IMG/VR virus record: IMGVR_UViG_3300038415_000117
Location: 1 to 36,576 of that record
Reading direction: 5' to 3' (one strand)
Source of the DNA: a virus
Length of the DNA stretch: 36,576 bases
Made by a program: the position numbers and the translations under genes. Each line of letters opens with the position of its first letter. Position 1 is the first letter of the stretch. The notes below the pieces were generated by a model. It was not told the origin of the DNA, did no database searches, and saw only the letters and a program-made list of their open reading frames with translations. Shown here in pieces: positions 15,637-22,480 of this stretch.

Positions 15637-15985
15637 ATACCACTACACTAGTCGGGCCCTTGATGGTTACCTTCAGATCGTGAAACTGAATGAGTACCCA
15701 CAACCGACTGTAAGTTGGAAACTTCACCAGATAGTCAGCAGCTACCACGCTGGTGACGTCATAGGTGCAGATCCAACCTCTATCAGTCTGCAGCTTAGCC
15801 GCCTTGGGGGGCTGCTTGTGATACTTGCTAATCAGACTGGGATATGGATCTTCGTTACTCCCTAGTATGTCTTTCCTGTACGCTGGCAGGACCAACTCCA
15901 AAAAGAACTTCTTGTCTTCAGTTGGATCGACTATGATCTGGGTATCAACCGTAACAGTTGGTTCTAGGGTAATGCGCATGTACAT
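15575..15985 (-). CDS. hypothetical phage protein
   Basis: This 136-residue protein is beta-rich at the N-terminus (RITLEPTVTVDTQIIVDP) and has aromatic C-terminal strands (LWVLIQFHDLKVTIKG). No family is recognised. ATG 15985 and ATG 15979 are both possible. Both sit in a perfect 13-bp hairpin, so translation may be controlled by structure. It is third in a leftward series after the lipoprotein and the papain-like protease. Confidence 0.6.
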   Translation of the reverse strand: MYMRITLEPTVTVDTQIIVDPTEDKKFFLELVLPAYRKDILGSNEDPYPSLISKYHKQPPKAAKLQTDRGWICTYDVTSVVAADYLVKFPTYSRLWVLIQFHDLKVTIKGPTSVVVFKIPPPEGVVVDPETHQVQI

Positions 15986-15995
15986 TACCCTAGAA
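15962..15995 (-). promoter_or_regulatory. 13-bp hairpin covering the start codon of gene 15575-15985
   Basis: TTCTAGGGTAATG (15962-15974) and CATTACCCTAGAA (15983-15995) are perfect complements around an 8-base loop. On the leftward mRNA the first ATG is at the inner end of the 5' arm and the second ATG lies in the loop. The sequence could be a translational switch or a protein-binding operator. No T run follows on either side, so it is not a typical terminator. Confidence 0.65.
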
Positions 15996-16011
15996 TACGT
16001 TGGTTTTCAGC

Positions 16012-16830
16012 TCAAGAGGTTTTTACATCAGCCACATAGATGTCTGTCGCGTCCGCAATGAAGTCCTCGTTTCCAATCCAGAAACCCCCATCTCCCCATT
16101 GGTCGGCCCAAGAGTTGGGTCCATTGAAGATGGTGGTTCCGTCTGATTGAGTATCATACCCGGTAGCATAGATATAATGGCTACCTAGGGTGTTTTTGAG
16201 GTCCGGAGCGCCAAGGGGGCTGGTCCCGCCCCACTCCTCGAAGGCCTTATCAACTTGGATAGCTAGCGTAACTGGGTACCCGTTCGCCAGAGCTGTCTTA
16301 ATGGCTAGGATCCTATCTGCCCCGACATCGTCAATGCGGTAGGCCCCTGTCAGGATGACCTCTGAGGCGCTTGTGACAAGACCTAGGCTAGGTTCCACAT
16401 TGACCGTGTCGTCACTCGTAGGCCTGTCTGCGTAAGCTACAATACCCCATTGGGAGACACCCGCCCAAGCGTCAGAGGGTTGGGACCCAAAGTCTGTCAA
16501 TGCAGGAAGTTGAGAGTTGGGTACCCCAGCATTGTCCCTTGCGCGCTCGATACAACGGGCCACGTCATAGATCCAAACAGGAGACCTGTGAGCTATAGGG
16601 GTCCCCATGATGACCAGTCTAGTCTCGATTGAGCCATCCGTGGCGTGGCCCACGCAACTCTCTACTCCCCCTTGATTCATGATCCCAGGGCCCGCTAGAA
16701 CTTGGTCCTGATAGTTCACTGACTTTGGAAGAGCGGTTACCTTGAACTTCTTGGATAGTATGCCAATACCTGGCATACCATGATCAGGTCGGTCTTGCTT
16801 GTGGCCGTAGCCACCAAATAATCTAGGCAT
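16012..16830 (-). CDS. papain-like (C1A) cysteine protease
   Basis: From ATG 16830, preceded by AAGGAG, the product is 272 residues. The C1 catalytic residues are visible: the oxyanion Gln and nucleophile Cys in NQGGVESCVGHA (about residue 55), the His in GSHYIYATGYD (about residue 215) and the Asn in FNGPNSWADQWGDGGFW. The N-terminal 40 residues hold a GGYGHKQDRPDHG segment of unknown use and no signal peptide. On phages such proteases may be virion-bound or act on host proteins. The lipoprotein gene lies 10 bases upstream and is probably co-transcribed. Confidence 0.85.
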   Translation of the reverse strand: MPRLFGGYGHKQDRPDHGMPGIGILSKKFKVTALPKSVNYQDQVLAGPGIMNQGGVESCVGHATDGSIETRLVIMGTPIAHRSPVWIYDVARCIERARDNAGVPNSQLPALTDFGSQPSDAWAGVSQWGIVAYADRPTSDDTVNVEPSLGLVTSASEVILTGAYRIDDVGADRILAIKTALANGYPVTLAIQVDKAFEEWGGTSPLGAPDLKNTLGSHYIYATGYDTQSDGTTIFNGPNSWADQWGDGGFWIGNEDFIADATDIYVADVKTS

Positions 16831-16840
16831 AACACGCTCC

Positions 16841-17155
16841 TTAGTTACACTTGGCTCCGCAGACGGAGGCTGCTTCAACCGTTGTCGCGGCCATTACACA
16901 ATCAAATGGGATCTTGACGAGGTTCGCTTCCAGAACCTTATTGCAGGTATCCAGACACTTCGGGTTGGTACCTTCGGAGCACGGAAGGCTCTTCAGGTGA
17001 TCACAGTACCCATTGCAGTCAATCACTGAAACGGGTCCCGCGTCGATGGTGGTAACTGGCTTAGTGACTGGAATGGTACCGGAGCTACCGCAGCTCCCAG
17101 CAGGGAAAATGACCATGGATACAAGGGCTAGACAGAGAGTAAGTAACTTCTTCAT
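16841..17155 (-). CDS. Cys-rich predicted lipoprotein
   Basis: This 104-residue protein has a clear secretion signal (MKKLLTLCLALVSMVIFPAG) ending in SC, a lipobox-like cleavage site at Cys22. The mature part has paired cysteines (CNGYC, C, C, CxxxC spacing, ending CGAKC). The arrangement C-x3-C ... C ... C-x3-C ... C ... C-x3-C resembles small exported proteins common in Myxococcota, probably two disulfide-linked helical hairpins. A superinfection-exclusion or protease-partner role is possible but only inferred from position. A GTGTAGC box stands before its ATG. Confidence 0.7.
   Translation of the reverse strand: MKKLLTLCLALVSMVIFPAGSCGSSGTIPVTKPVTTIDAGPVSVIDCNGYCDHLKSLPCSEGTNPKCLDTCNKVLEANLVKIPFDCVMAATTVEAASVCGAKCN
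16844..16853 (-). promoter_or_regulatory. class B-like box before the C1 protease
   Basis: CAAGTGTAAC, read leftward, is followed by TAAGGAG and ATG 16830. It overlaps the end of the lipoprotein gene, so the protease may also be transcribed on its own. Confidence 0.35.
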
Positions 17156-17227
17156 GGTATCAATGCTACACTACAAGGTCTTTCTTAAGGGTCTCCGTCT
17201 CCTTCCAGTCTGTAGAGCTTAAATCCC

Positions 17228-17473
17228 ATGAGTTCCGACTCCAAAGCCCCCAGCTCTCGATTGTTCCCTCCGAGTGAGGCCCCTACCGTCAAGCACCTGC
17301 TAGCGGCAGATGCCCTAGCTCATTTGTATGAGATTCGAGAAGAGTTGGACGACACTATCAGGGTCATCGAGGCAATCAAATTTGATTCACAATTGCGGAT
17401 GGGGATCATAAAAGGCTTGAATCAGCTCAAGAAGAAAATCTCACACTTCGAGAGGTACCTTGGTGTCTACTGA
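17228..17473 (+). CDS. small helical hypothetical protein
   Basis: This 81-residue protein has a disordered N-terminus and a long helix-rich remainder (AHLYEIREELDDTIRVIEAI, then KKKISHFERYL), probably a helical hairpin or coiled coil. No family is recognised. It converges on gene 17467-18144 with a 7-base overlap. Confidence 0.6.
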   Translation: MSSDSKAPSSRLFPPSEAPTVKHLLAADALAHLYEIREELDDTIRVIEAIKFDSQLRMGIIKGLNQLKKKISHFERYLGVY

Positions 17474-18144
17474 TCCCCGATACACTTCTTGATTACCCTC
17501 TCATAACGAGTCTCAATGCCCTCGCGTGGTCGAGGATCTGGAACGGGCAAACTGTAGGACATCCCCAGAAACTTTCTGAAGTTCTGGTATATCTCATGGT
17601 CGTTATCCACCTTGCGCCCTTGAACGAAGAAGTCTCCGTTAGCAGCAATCCTGATAACCTCAAGCCCACCTTGCATATTGAATGTGATGTCTCCTCCACC
17701 TATAGGATCGGACTGGTTTAGGTGAACTGATCCTCCATCTGGATCAGAGTAAAGGTGGCTAGGAGCTGGACCCCAGTGGTTACCAGTATCAGTCGCAACG
17801 AGAATCTGACCTGCTTGAACCTCAGAGACTGGTTCGAAGCGGACCTGACTCATGTCAGTCTCATGAATCACGAATGGTTCTTCATAGGGTACTACTACAG
17901 GGGTGTTCTGAGAGTCCCTGTCTGCTGGCAGGATGGTGAGGTCCGTGCGCAGAGGCATTGCCCCAACGAACTGTGGTGGCCCTGAAGCATACCAAGTACC
18001 AGGTGACACCTCACCAACGGAACCAACATCCGCCAGTGGATCTGGGGTGGCCAAATTCACAATGACATGCCCGCCCAGATCCTCGGGTACAGAGCAGCCC
18101 ATTGACACCTCAGGTATCCATCCTACTCGTGGGTCATATGGCAT
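17467..18144 (-). CDS. phage virion-type protein
   Basis: From ATG 18144 the product is 225 residues. The middle has Pro- and Gly-rich beta stretches. The end (VIRIAANGDFFVQGRKVDND, then HEIYQNFRKFL) is a module seen at the C-terminus of many phage structural proteins. It therefore probably belongs to the tail or fibre. The ATG overlaps the stop of the ung gene (shared bases 18134-18144), so translation is coupled. Confidence 0.65.
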   Translation of the reverse strand: MPYDPRVGWIPEVSMGCSVPEDLGGHVIVNLATPDPLADVGSVGEVSPGTWYASGPPQFVGAMPLRTDLTILPADRDSQNTPVVVPYEEPFVIHETDMSQVRFEPVSEVQAGQILVATDTGNHWGPAPSHLYSDPDGGSVHLNQSDPIGGGDITFNMQGGLEVIRIAANGDFFVQGRKVDNDHEIYQNFRKFLGMSYSLPVPDPRPREGIETRYERVIKKCIGDQ

Positions 18145-18826
18145 CTGGGCTCTCCTCGTGGTGGTGCTTCGAGAGGTCCCAGTCGATGGGGTCAAACCCC
18201 TTCTTGACCAGGGCATCGTTGGTCTGCGAGAAGGGCCTTGAACCAAAGAATCCTTGATAGGAACTCATTGGTGAGGGGTGAGCCGACACAAGGACCTTGT
18301 GCTCGGAGGTATTGATCATCACTGACTTGCTTTGGGCATCTTTACCCCAAAGAACGAACACGATGCGACCCCCGCGCGCCGATAAAGCCTTGATCACCTT
18401 GTCCGTGAACTTCTCCCACCCGTGACCTCGATGCGAGCCTGGCTCTCCGTCTCGGACGGTCAGGACCGTGTTGAGGAGAAACACCCCTTGCTCGGCCCAA
18501 CCCATCAAGCACCCATGATCTACCGGAGAAATCCCCAAGTCAGCCTTGAGCTCCTTGTAGATATTCACTAATGATTTCGGGACTCTAACTCCAGGAGGGA
18601 CCGAGAAGGATAGCCCGTGGGCATGCCCGGGGCTCGGGTACGGGTCCTGGCCAAGGATCACCACTCGAACCTTGTCGAATGGGGTTACCTCGAAGGCTGT
18701 GAAGACCTTGCCCTTAGGCGGGTAGATCTTGTGCTGCTCTCTCTCGGTAGCTACAAACTTGAGCAGCTCAACGAAGTAAGGCTTCGCCAACTCGTCGTCT
18801 AAGACGCGGGACCAGGACTCATGCAT
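18134..18826 (-). CDS. ung: uracil-DNA glycosylase, family 1
   Basis: The enzyme removes uracil from DNA as the first step of base excision repair. The 230 residues fit family 1 in length. Motif A reads GQDPYPSPGHAHGLSFS (normally GQDPYHGP...; the His is replaced by Pro), with the catalytic Asp kept. Motif B is HPSPMSSYQGFFGSRPFS, with the minor-groove loop. The active-site Asn is in FLLNTVLTVR. ATG 18826 is preceded by a class B box at exactly 8 bases. A phage copy argues that uracil is a lesion in its DNA, not a regular base. Confidence 0.93.
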   Translation of the reverse strand: MHESWSRVLDDELAKPYFVELLKFVATEREQHKIYPPKGKVFTAFEVTPFDKVRVVILGQDPYPSPGHAHGLSFSVPPGVRVPKSLVNIYKELKADLGISPVDHGCLMGWAEQGVFLLNTVLTVRDGEPGSHRGHGWEKFTDKVIKALSARGGRIVFVLWGKDAQSKSVMINTSEHKVLVSAHPSPMSSYQGFFGSRPFSQTNDALVKKGFDPIDWDLSKHHHEESPDAI

Positions 18827-18834
18827 CAACAGGA

Positions 18835-18844
18835 GTTACACCAA
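18835..18844 (-). promoter_or_regulatory. TTGGTGTAAC box (class B) before ung
   Basis: A perfect copy of the repeated box; TGTAAC ends exactly eight bases before ATG 18826. No -35 hexamer like TTGAGA lies 17 bases upstream. Confidence 0.5.
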
Positions 18845-18854
18845 GAGGTCCCCG

Positions 18855-19196
18855 CTACGAGAAGCTCTTCATGATCCGTTGATACCTCGTTAGCACCTTG
18901 CGCCGACGAGGCTTTCTTTTCTTGGGTTCAGTCTTGAGATGTTGAATTGCTTCCCCCAAAGTAAGCTTGCCAGCCACAGCCTTTTTTCGAAGAGCCTCAA
19001 TTTTGCTCTTGAACTCAAGCAGAACTTGGGTTGAACTTCTAGCCTTGATGATTCGACTCTCGAAGGCATGGACCTCTTCATCAGACCCTTGGGGGCTAAG
19101 AGCCGAATGGATGTACTCTAAGCGATTCTCAACTTGCCTCAGATAGTTAGCCTCCAACTCTTCTAGACTGATTTCTCTGTTGAGGTCGGAGGCCAT
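18855..19196 (-). CDS. hypothetical helical protein with basic tail
   Basis: From ATG 19196 the product is 113 residues. It is almost entirely helical and charged (LEELEANYLRQVENRLEYI) and ends in a strongly basic segment (KKRKPRRRKVLTRYQRIMK) that could bind nucleic acid. No family is recognised. GTG 19208 would overlap the previous stop; ATG 19196 follows it after four bases. It lies 28 bases upstream of ung in the same leftward run. Confidence 0.6.
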   Translation of the reverse strand: MASDLNREISLEELEANYLRQVENRLEYIHSALSPQGSDEEVHAFESRIIKARSSTQVLLEFKSKIEALRKKAVAGKLTLGEAIQHLKTEPKKRKPRRRKVLTRYQRIMKSFS

Positions 19197-19200
19197 TGCA

Positions 19201-19728
19201 TCACCCACTCAATTTGAACGGGTACAGGGAGTTCCACACCTGTAACTCAATTTCTGCGGATATCTCTGGTTCAGGATCGAAAGTCCCTCGGGCAGGATAC
19301 CAGTGTAGAGCAGGGATGCGTGGACCCTCATAGAAGAACCCAATAGGTATGGCTTTCGATACATAAACCTTCCTACCAATATACGCCCCAATGAGACCTT
19401 GAATCAAGTCCCCAGGTTGAGACTCGGTAATGAAGTCCCTACCATAGCCTTTTAGGCTATGGTAATCGCGTGCATTGATAGTGAACGGACCTTTTCGGTC
19501 ACTCCATGACGTTCGTACTTCTTCTACTGTAGCTAGTAAGTGTTCCGGGTCTTCTGTGCAGATCATACCCCACATCTGCACCTCTTCGTCAGTAGCCTCG
19601 CGGATTTCCCCTTCCCAACCATTAGTCTTTACAATGTACCGGCTGTCAACATAGAAAGTAAGGCCGTGTCTTAGAGCGATTCGCTCTAAGTTTTTCTCAC
19701 GTATCCCAAATGGATCAATTGGCTTCAC
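19201..19728 (-). CDS. hypothetical protein with two strong mRNA hairpins
   Basis: This 175-residue protein starts with GTG 19728 (VKPIDPFGIREKN). It has no recognised domain. Pro/Gly-rich strands (LHWYPARGTFDPEPE) suggest a beta fold. Two near-perfect hairpins lie inside its coding sequence, at 19440-19464 and 19670-19690. It is part of the leftward run 20667 to 17467. Confidence 0.6.
   Translation of the reverse strand: MKPIDPFGIREKNLERIALRHGLTFYVDSRYIVKTNGWEGEIREATDEEVQMWGMICTEDPEHLLATVEEVRTSWSDRKGPFTINARDYHSLKGYGRDFITESQPGDLIQGLIGAYIGRKVYVSKAIPIGFFYEGPRIPALHWYPARGTFDPEPEISAEIELQVWNSLYPFKLSG
19440..19464. repeat. perfect 11-bp inverted repeat inside a gene
   Basis: TACCATAGCCT and AGGCTATGGTA flank a 3-base loop (TTT). 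It encodes part of YHSLKGYG on the leftward strand. The palindrome is longer than the coding sequence needs. Confidence 0.75.
19670..19695 (+). terminator. possible intrinsic terminator on the + strand, inside a leftward gene
   Basis: CTTAGAGCG, loop ATT and CGCTCTAAG are followed at once by TTTTT (19691-19695), the form of a rho-independent terminator for rightward transcription. No rightward gene lies just upstream, so it would stop antisense transcription into gene 19772 and beyond, or be a structure of the leftward mRNA. Confidence 0.5.
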
Positions 19729-19771
19729 ACTAAGACTAAGCTATTAGAAGGTTTTCCTGGGTCAGTGTAGT

Positions 19772-20266
19772 TCAAATGACTGGAGTCCGCTCATAGCGAC
19801 TAGGGATGTTGTTACGGAAACTCCTGGACAAGATCTCAATGATCGCCTCTTCGTTACACACAACCTGCTTATCGGACTCTTCCATGAATATGTTTTCGAG
19901 TAGCTTGATCTCATTCTCGGTGGTGGGCGCAGCCCCAGTCTTCTCGTCTAGTTGTCTCTGCAGTTGCTGAGTGGTGATCTTGTGGAAGGCGTACCGGTTG
20001 AGTGCTTCACGGATAATGATCCTACCATCCTGGGTACGCATGAAGTTCACCAGTAGGGCCTCTTCTGCGTTGTACAGCTCTCGAAGCTGATATTCCAGCA
20101 TATTTATGACTGGACAGCCCCAAGTGACGTACTCGTCGAGGCATCCGGCGCACGAGAAACCAACCCAACGTCGCTTCGAGTCATCCGCCAGATTGACTGT
20201 ATGGTTCGTGATCTCAACGTGACTGTACACGTTTCGGAGAACCTCTATTGGATTGTTGAAGTTCAT
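19772..20266 (-). CDS. hypothetical protein
   Basis: This 164-residue protein has a Cys-containing motif SCAGCLDEYVTWGC near residue 38 that could bind a metal, followed by helical, acidic sequence. No family is recognised. The ATG at 20266 overlaps the end of gene 20263-20667 by four bases (translational coupling). Confidence 0.6.
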   Translation of the reverse strand: MNFNNPIEVLRNVYSHVEITNHTVNLADDSKRRWVGFSCAGCLDEYVTWGCPVINMLEYQLRELYNAEEALLVNFMRTQDGRIIIREALNRYAFHKITTQQLQRQLDEKTGAAPTTENEIKLLENIFMEESDKQVVCNEEAIIEILSRSFRNNIPSRYERTPVI

Positions 20267-20667
20267 GTGGCTCTAAGGGTATCCCAATCAACTGCCATGC
20301 TTCTCTCTGCTATCACCTTCTTAAACTCAGGGTTCTTGATGCAGAGACGTGCTCTTAGCATGTCCCCCGCGCGCAATCTATATGGGTTGCAACTCGTGAA
20401 ATGGAAGGTCGAGTTCTCTCGTGGGTACACCCTGAAGCCGGTGACGGTGACTTGCCTGGTGAACTCGGGGAAAGTTACTTCAGCTACGTAGTTCCCATCT
20501 TCATCCATCAAGAGAGGGAATTGAACCTTTCGAGTGCAGGCTTCGTGATCCTGATCAACCGCTTCAACGAAGACTAGTGGGTTTGGCTTGTTGGGCTTCG
20601 GCTTTGGGGCTGGTTTGCGCCGGTTAGGCCGCACCACCTTCCAGAATCGTTCTAGGTCCAAGTCCAT
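20263..20667 (-). CDS. hypothetical protein
   Basis: This 134-residue protein has a basic Pro/Lys-rich segment (RRKPAPKPKPNKPNP, about 16-30), then beta-rich sequence (VAEVTFPEFTRQVTVTGFRV). No family is recognised. It is the first gene of the leftward run that ends in ung and a virion gene, with a class B box exactly 8 bases before its ATG. Confidence 0.6.
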   Translation of the reverse strand: MDLDLERFWKVVRPNRRKPAPKPKPNKPNPLVFVEAVDQDHEACTRKVQFPLLMDEDGNYVAEVTFPEFTRQVTVTGFRVYPRENSTFHFTSCNPYRLRAGDMLRARLCIKNPEFKKVIAERSMAVDWDTLRAT

Positions 20668-20675
20668 GTTGCTTC

Positions 20676-20685
20676 GTTACACCAA
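20676..20685 (-). promoter_or_regulatory. TTGGTGTAAC box (class B) before gene 20263-20667
   Basis: A perfect copy; TGTAAC ends eight bases before ATG 20667. It lies back-to-back with a class A promoter reading the other way (20692-20720). Confidence 0.5.
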
Positions 20686-20691
20686 AACTTG

Positions 20692-20720
20692 TTGAGTTTC
20701 TACCAGCTCGCGCGTAATAG
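20692..20720 (+). promoter_or_regulatory. class A promoter for the SWIM-PspA operon
   Basis: TTGAGT (20692-20697), a 17-base spacer ending CTCGCGCG, and TAATAG (20715-20720), then five bases (ACAGT) and ATG 20726. No ribosome binding site is present, so the mRNA should be leaderless. Confidence 0.75.
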
Positions 20721-20725
20721 ACAGT

Positions 20726-21004
20726 ATGGATCGACAGCGAGCCATCGATAGGTTAGCAGGATTATGGGTACAGGCATACCCTCACCTAGCGGACAGGATA
20801 AACCGGGCCAGGGGACTAGTGGGTAGGGTGAAGCCAATAGGGGACCTGACCTGGGAAGTCCAGGGCGATACTAATACTTACTACGTCTATGCTAATCCAG
20901 AAACTAGGACTTCTAGGTGCACCTGCCCTGATAGTCGAAGTGACCGCCGGTGCAAGCATCGACTTGCCGTAGCTCTTGTTTGGGTGGTAGACCGAGTATG
21001 GTGA
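20726..21004 (+). CDS. SWIM zinc-finger protein
   Basis: This 92-residue protein consists mostly of a SWIM finger: CTCPDSRSDRRCKHRLAVAL, the CxC ... CxH zinc site. The SWIM domain binds DNA or protein. The N-terminal 45 residues are helical and basic (RLAGLWVQAYPHLADRI). It begins with the class A leaderless start and opens the rightward operon that runs to 26355. Confidence 0.85.
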   Translation: MDRQRAIDRLAGLWVQAYPHLADRINRARGLVGRVKPIGDLTWEVQGDTNTYYVYANPETRTSRCTCPDSRSDRRCKHRLAVALVWVVDRVW

Positions 21005-21068
21005 GTTTTTACGTGGGACCAAAGAAACCTGTATCACTTTGGCCTAATTTGTGCTCTAAAAGGATGTC

Positions 21069-21416
21069 ATGAACTTTAGTCCCAGAGGAAAGATGATTAG
21101 GACTAACGAGGGTGGAAGATACGAAGTATCTTCCAATGGCAGCACCGTTTGGGTAAACGAAGTGTCTCTCGTAGCTAGGTTCTGCCCCATCTCCAGAGAG
21201 TATGTGGCAGTCGGCGCCAACAACAGTAGTACAGGTCTTGAGTATGTGGAAGGGGCCGTCATGCACCCCGAGGATGGACCATCCCCTGACGACTGGATTG
21301 ACTTCGTGAACGGAGTCAAGGACCGCTGGGGTATTGTAATCGGACAAAAGCATACACCTATTTACATCCAGCGAACTGAAAATGTCGGCATTACCAAAAC
21401 AAGCACCACCCCGTGA
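21069..21416 (+). CDS. hypothetical protein
   Basis: This 115-residue protein has a beta-type N-terminus (GGRYEVSSNGSTVWVNEV) and a C-terminal acidic/aromatic part (PSPDDWIDFVNGVKDRW). No family is recognised. An AAAAGGATG precedes the ATG. It shares 35 bases with the next gene. Confidence 0.6.
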   Translation: MNFSPRGKMIRTNEGGRYEVSSNGSTVWVNEVSLVARFCPISREYVAVGANNSSTGLEYVEGAVMHPEDGPSPDDWIDFVNGVKDRWGIVIGQKHTPIYIQRTENVGITKTSTTP

Positions 21417-21588
21417 GAGACTCAGTCTCCTCTCCTCAATTGCCATTCAAGGCCAGTTCTGCGCCCCAGAGTGTCCAAATAAAGCAGGTTCGGTCTGTAG
21501 TGCTCAACCAGAACCTGAGAAGTTGACTCTGAACAGTGGTTACGAGATGTACTCCAGGACCACCTATTGCAGGATGAACGCCCGATAA
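21382..21588 (+). CDS. small Cys-rich protein, member of a local paralogue family
   Basis: This 68-residue protein contains CAPECPNKAGSVC and, near the C-terminus, YSRTTYCRMNA. The order C-x3-C ... C ... (Y/L)xRTxYC is shared with genes 26365-26583 and 26625-26951. Four cysteines could hold one zinc. The function is unknown. The start overlaps the preceding gene by 35 bases. Confidence 0.65.
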   Translation: MSALPKQAPPRERLSLLSSIAIQGQFCAPECPNKAGSVCSAQPEPEKLTLNSGYEMYSRTTYCRMNAR

Positions 21589-21597
21589 GGATACGGA

Positions 21598-22104
21598 ATG
21601 AACAAAGCAATCGCGGTAACTCAACAAGGCGACAAGACCCTATTCTTGATTGGTAATCACCAAGCGACTCTCCGATTTGACGGAAGGAGAAATGTGTGGT
21701 CTGCCGAGTATTTCAACAAGAGTCGAAAGGTCCTCGCATCCGACGCTGATAACCATCCTATAATGCCGAACGCGATCTTCGATCAACCTCGGGCGGAAGC
21801 GATTGTCCGGAAGGTGGTTGGCTGCCTTCACGCTGGTCTGGACCTGCCCAAACTAGTCCACCAACCAGCAAAGGTCACCAAGCGCCCCTCCCGGAGAAAG
21901 CCACCCAAGGTAGCGCCTATCGTTACGGTCAGGGGATTTCTCGAAGACCTCTTGGAATTGGTAGACGGGGATTGGACCATTCTTACTCCGTCAGGTAGGC
22001 CAGCGGCCTTACGTAATAGTAAGGTCGTGATCTGTGACCAGCACGGTGAAACAGTCTGCGAATTCCCCTACCTTGTATACGAACACATTCTAAAGGACCA
22101 CTAA
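21598..22104 (+). CDS. hypothetical protein
   Basis: This 168-residue protein has a basic middle (KVTKRPSRRKPPKVAP), which may bind nucleic acid. The flanks are beta-type (KTLFLIGNHQATLRFDGRRN and VRGFLEDLLELVDGDW). No family is recognised. It begins nine bases after the Cys-rich gene and ends four bases before the next one, in the rightward operon. Confidence 0.6.
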   Translation: MNKAIAVTQQGDKTLFLIGNHQATLRFDGRRNVWSAEYFNKSRKVLASDADNHPIMPNAIFDQPRAEAIVRKVVGCLHAGLDLPKLVHQPAKVTKRPSRRKPPKVAPIVTVRGFLEDLLELVDGDWTILTPSGRPAALRNSKVVICDQHGETVCEFPYLVYEHILKDH

Positions 22105-22108
22105 GGAA

Positions 22109-22480
22109 ATGGCTGTTGCGTTCACTAGCCTCAAGGTCGGGGACACCATCTACGACTGTCATCGTCACCGGGTGGGCAACACCACTGCCACTGAGCTGGG
22201 GATCTGGAAGGTGAGGATCTTAGAGATCAACCTGAAAGAACGCAAAGTCCTTGTTTCCTGGAACGATAACCCTTCCAAGTGGGAGAATGAACGCTACTTT
22301 GAGTCAACTATGATCAAGAGAAACCCACCTGAGTGGGTTCACAGAGTTGGTTCAGGTACGGTCTGTTCCATATGTTGGGCCAAAAAGTCCGACGGGCATC
22401 GCCAGGATTGTACTCACCCAAAGGCCAAGAAGTCAGTTAATAGAAAGGAACCCGATTCATGTTCAGACCGATCACCATGA
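22109..22480 (+). CDS. hypothetical protein with C-terminal CCHC-like zinc site
   Basis: This 123-residue protein has an N-terminal SH3-like strand set (LKVGDTIYDCHRHRVGNTT, then KVLVSWNDNP) and a C-terminal VCSICWAKKSDGHRQDCTH that could bind zinc. No family is recognised. ATG follows AAGGAA. Its last 22 bases overlap the TPM gene, so it is co-translated with it. Confidence 0.6.
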   Translation: MAVAFTSLKVGDTIYDCHRHRVGNTTATELGIWKVRILEINLKERKVLVSWNDNPSKWENERYFESTMIKRNPPEWVHRVGSGTVCSICWAKKSDGHRQDCTHPKAKKSVNRKEPDSCSDRSP

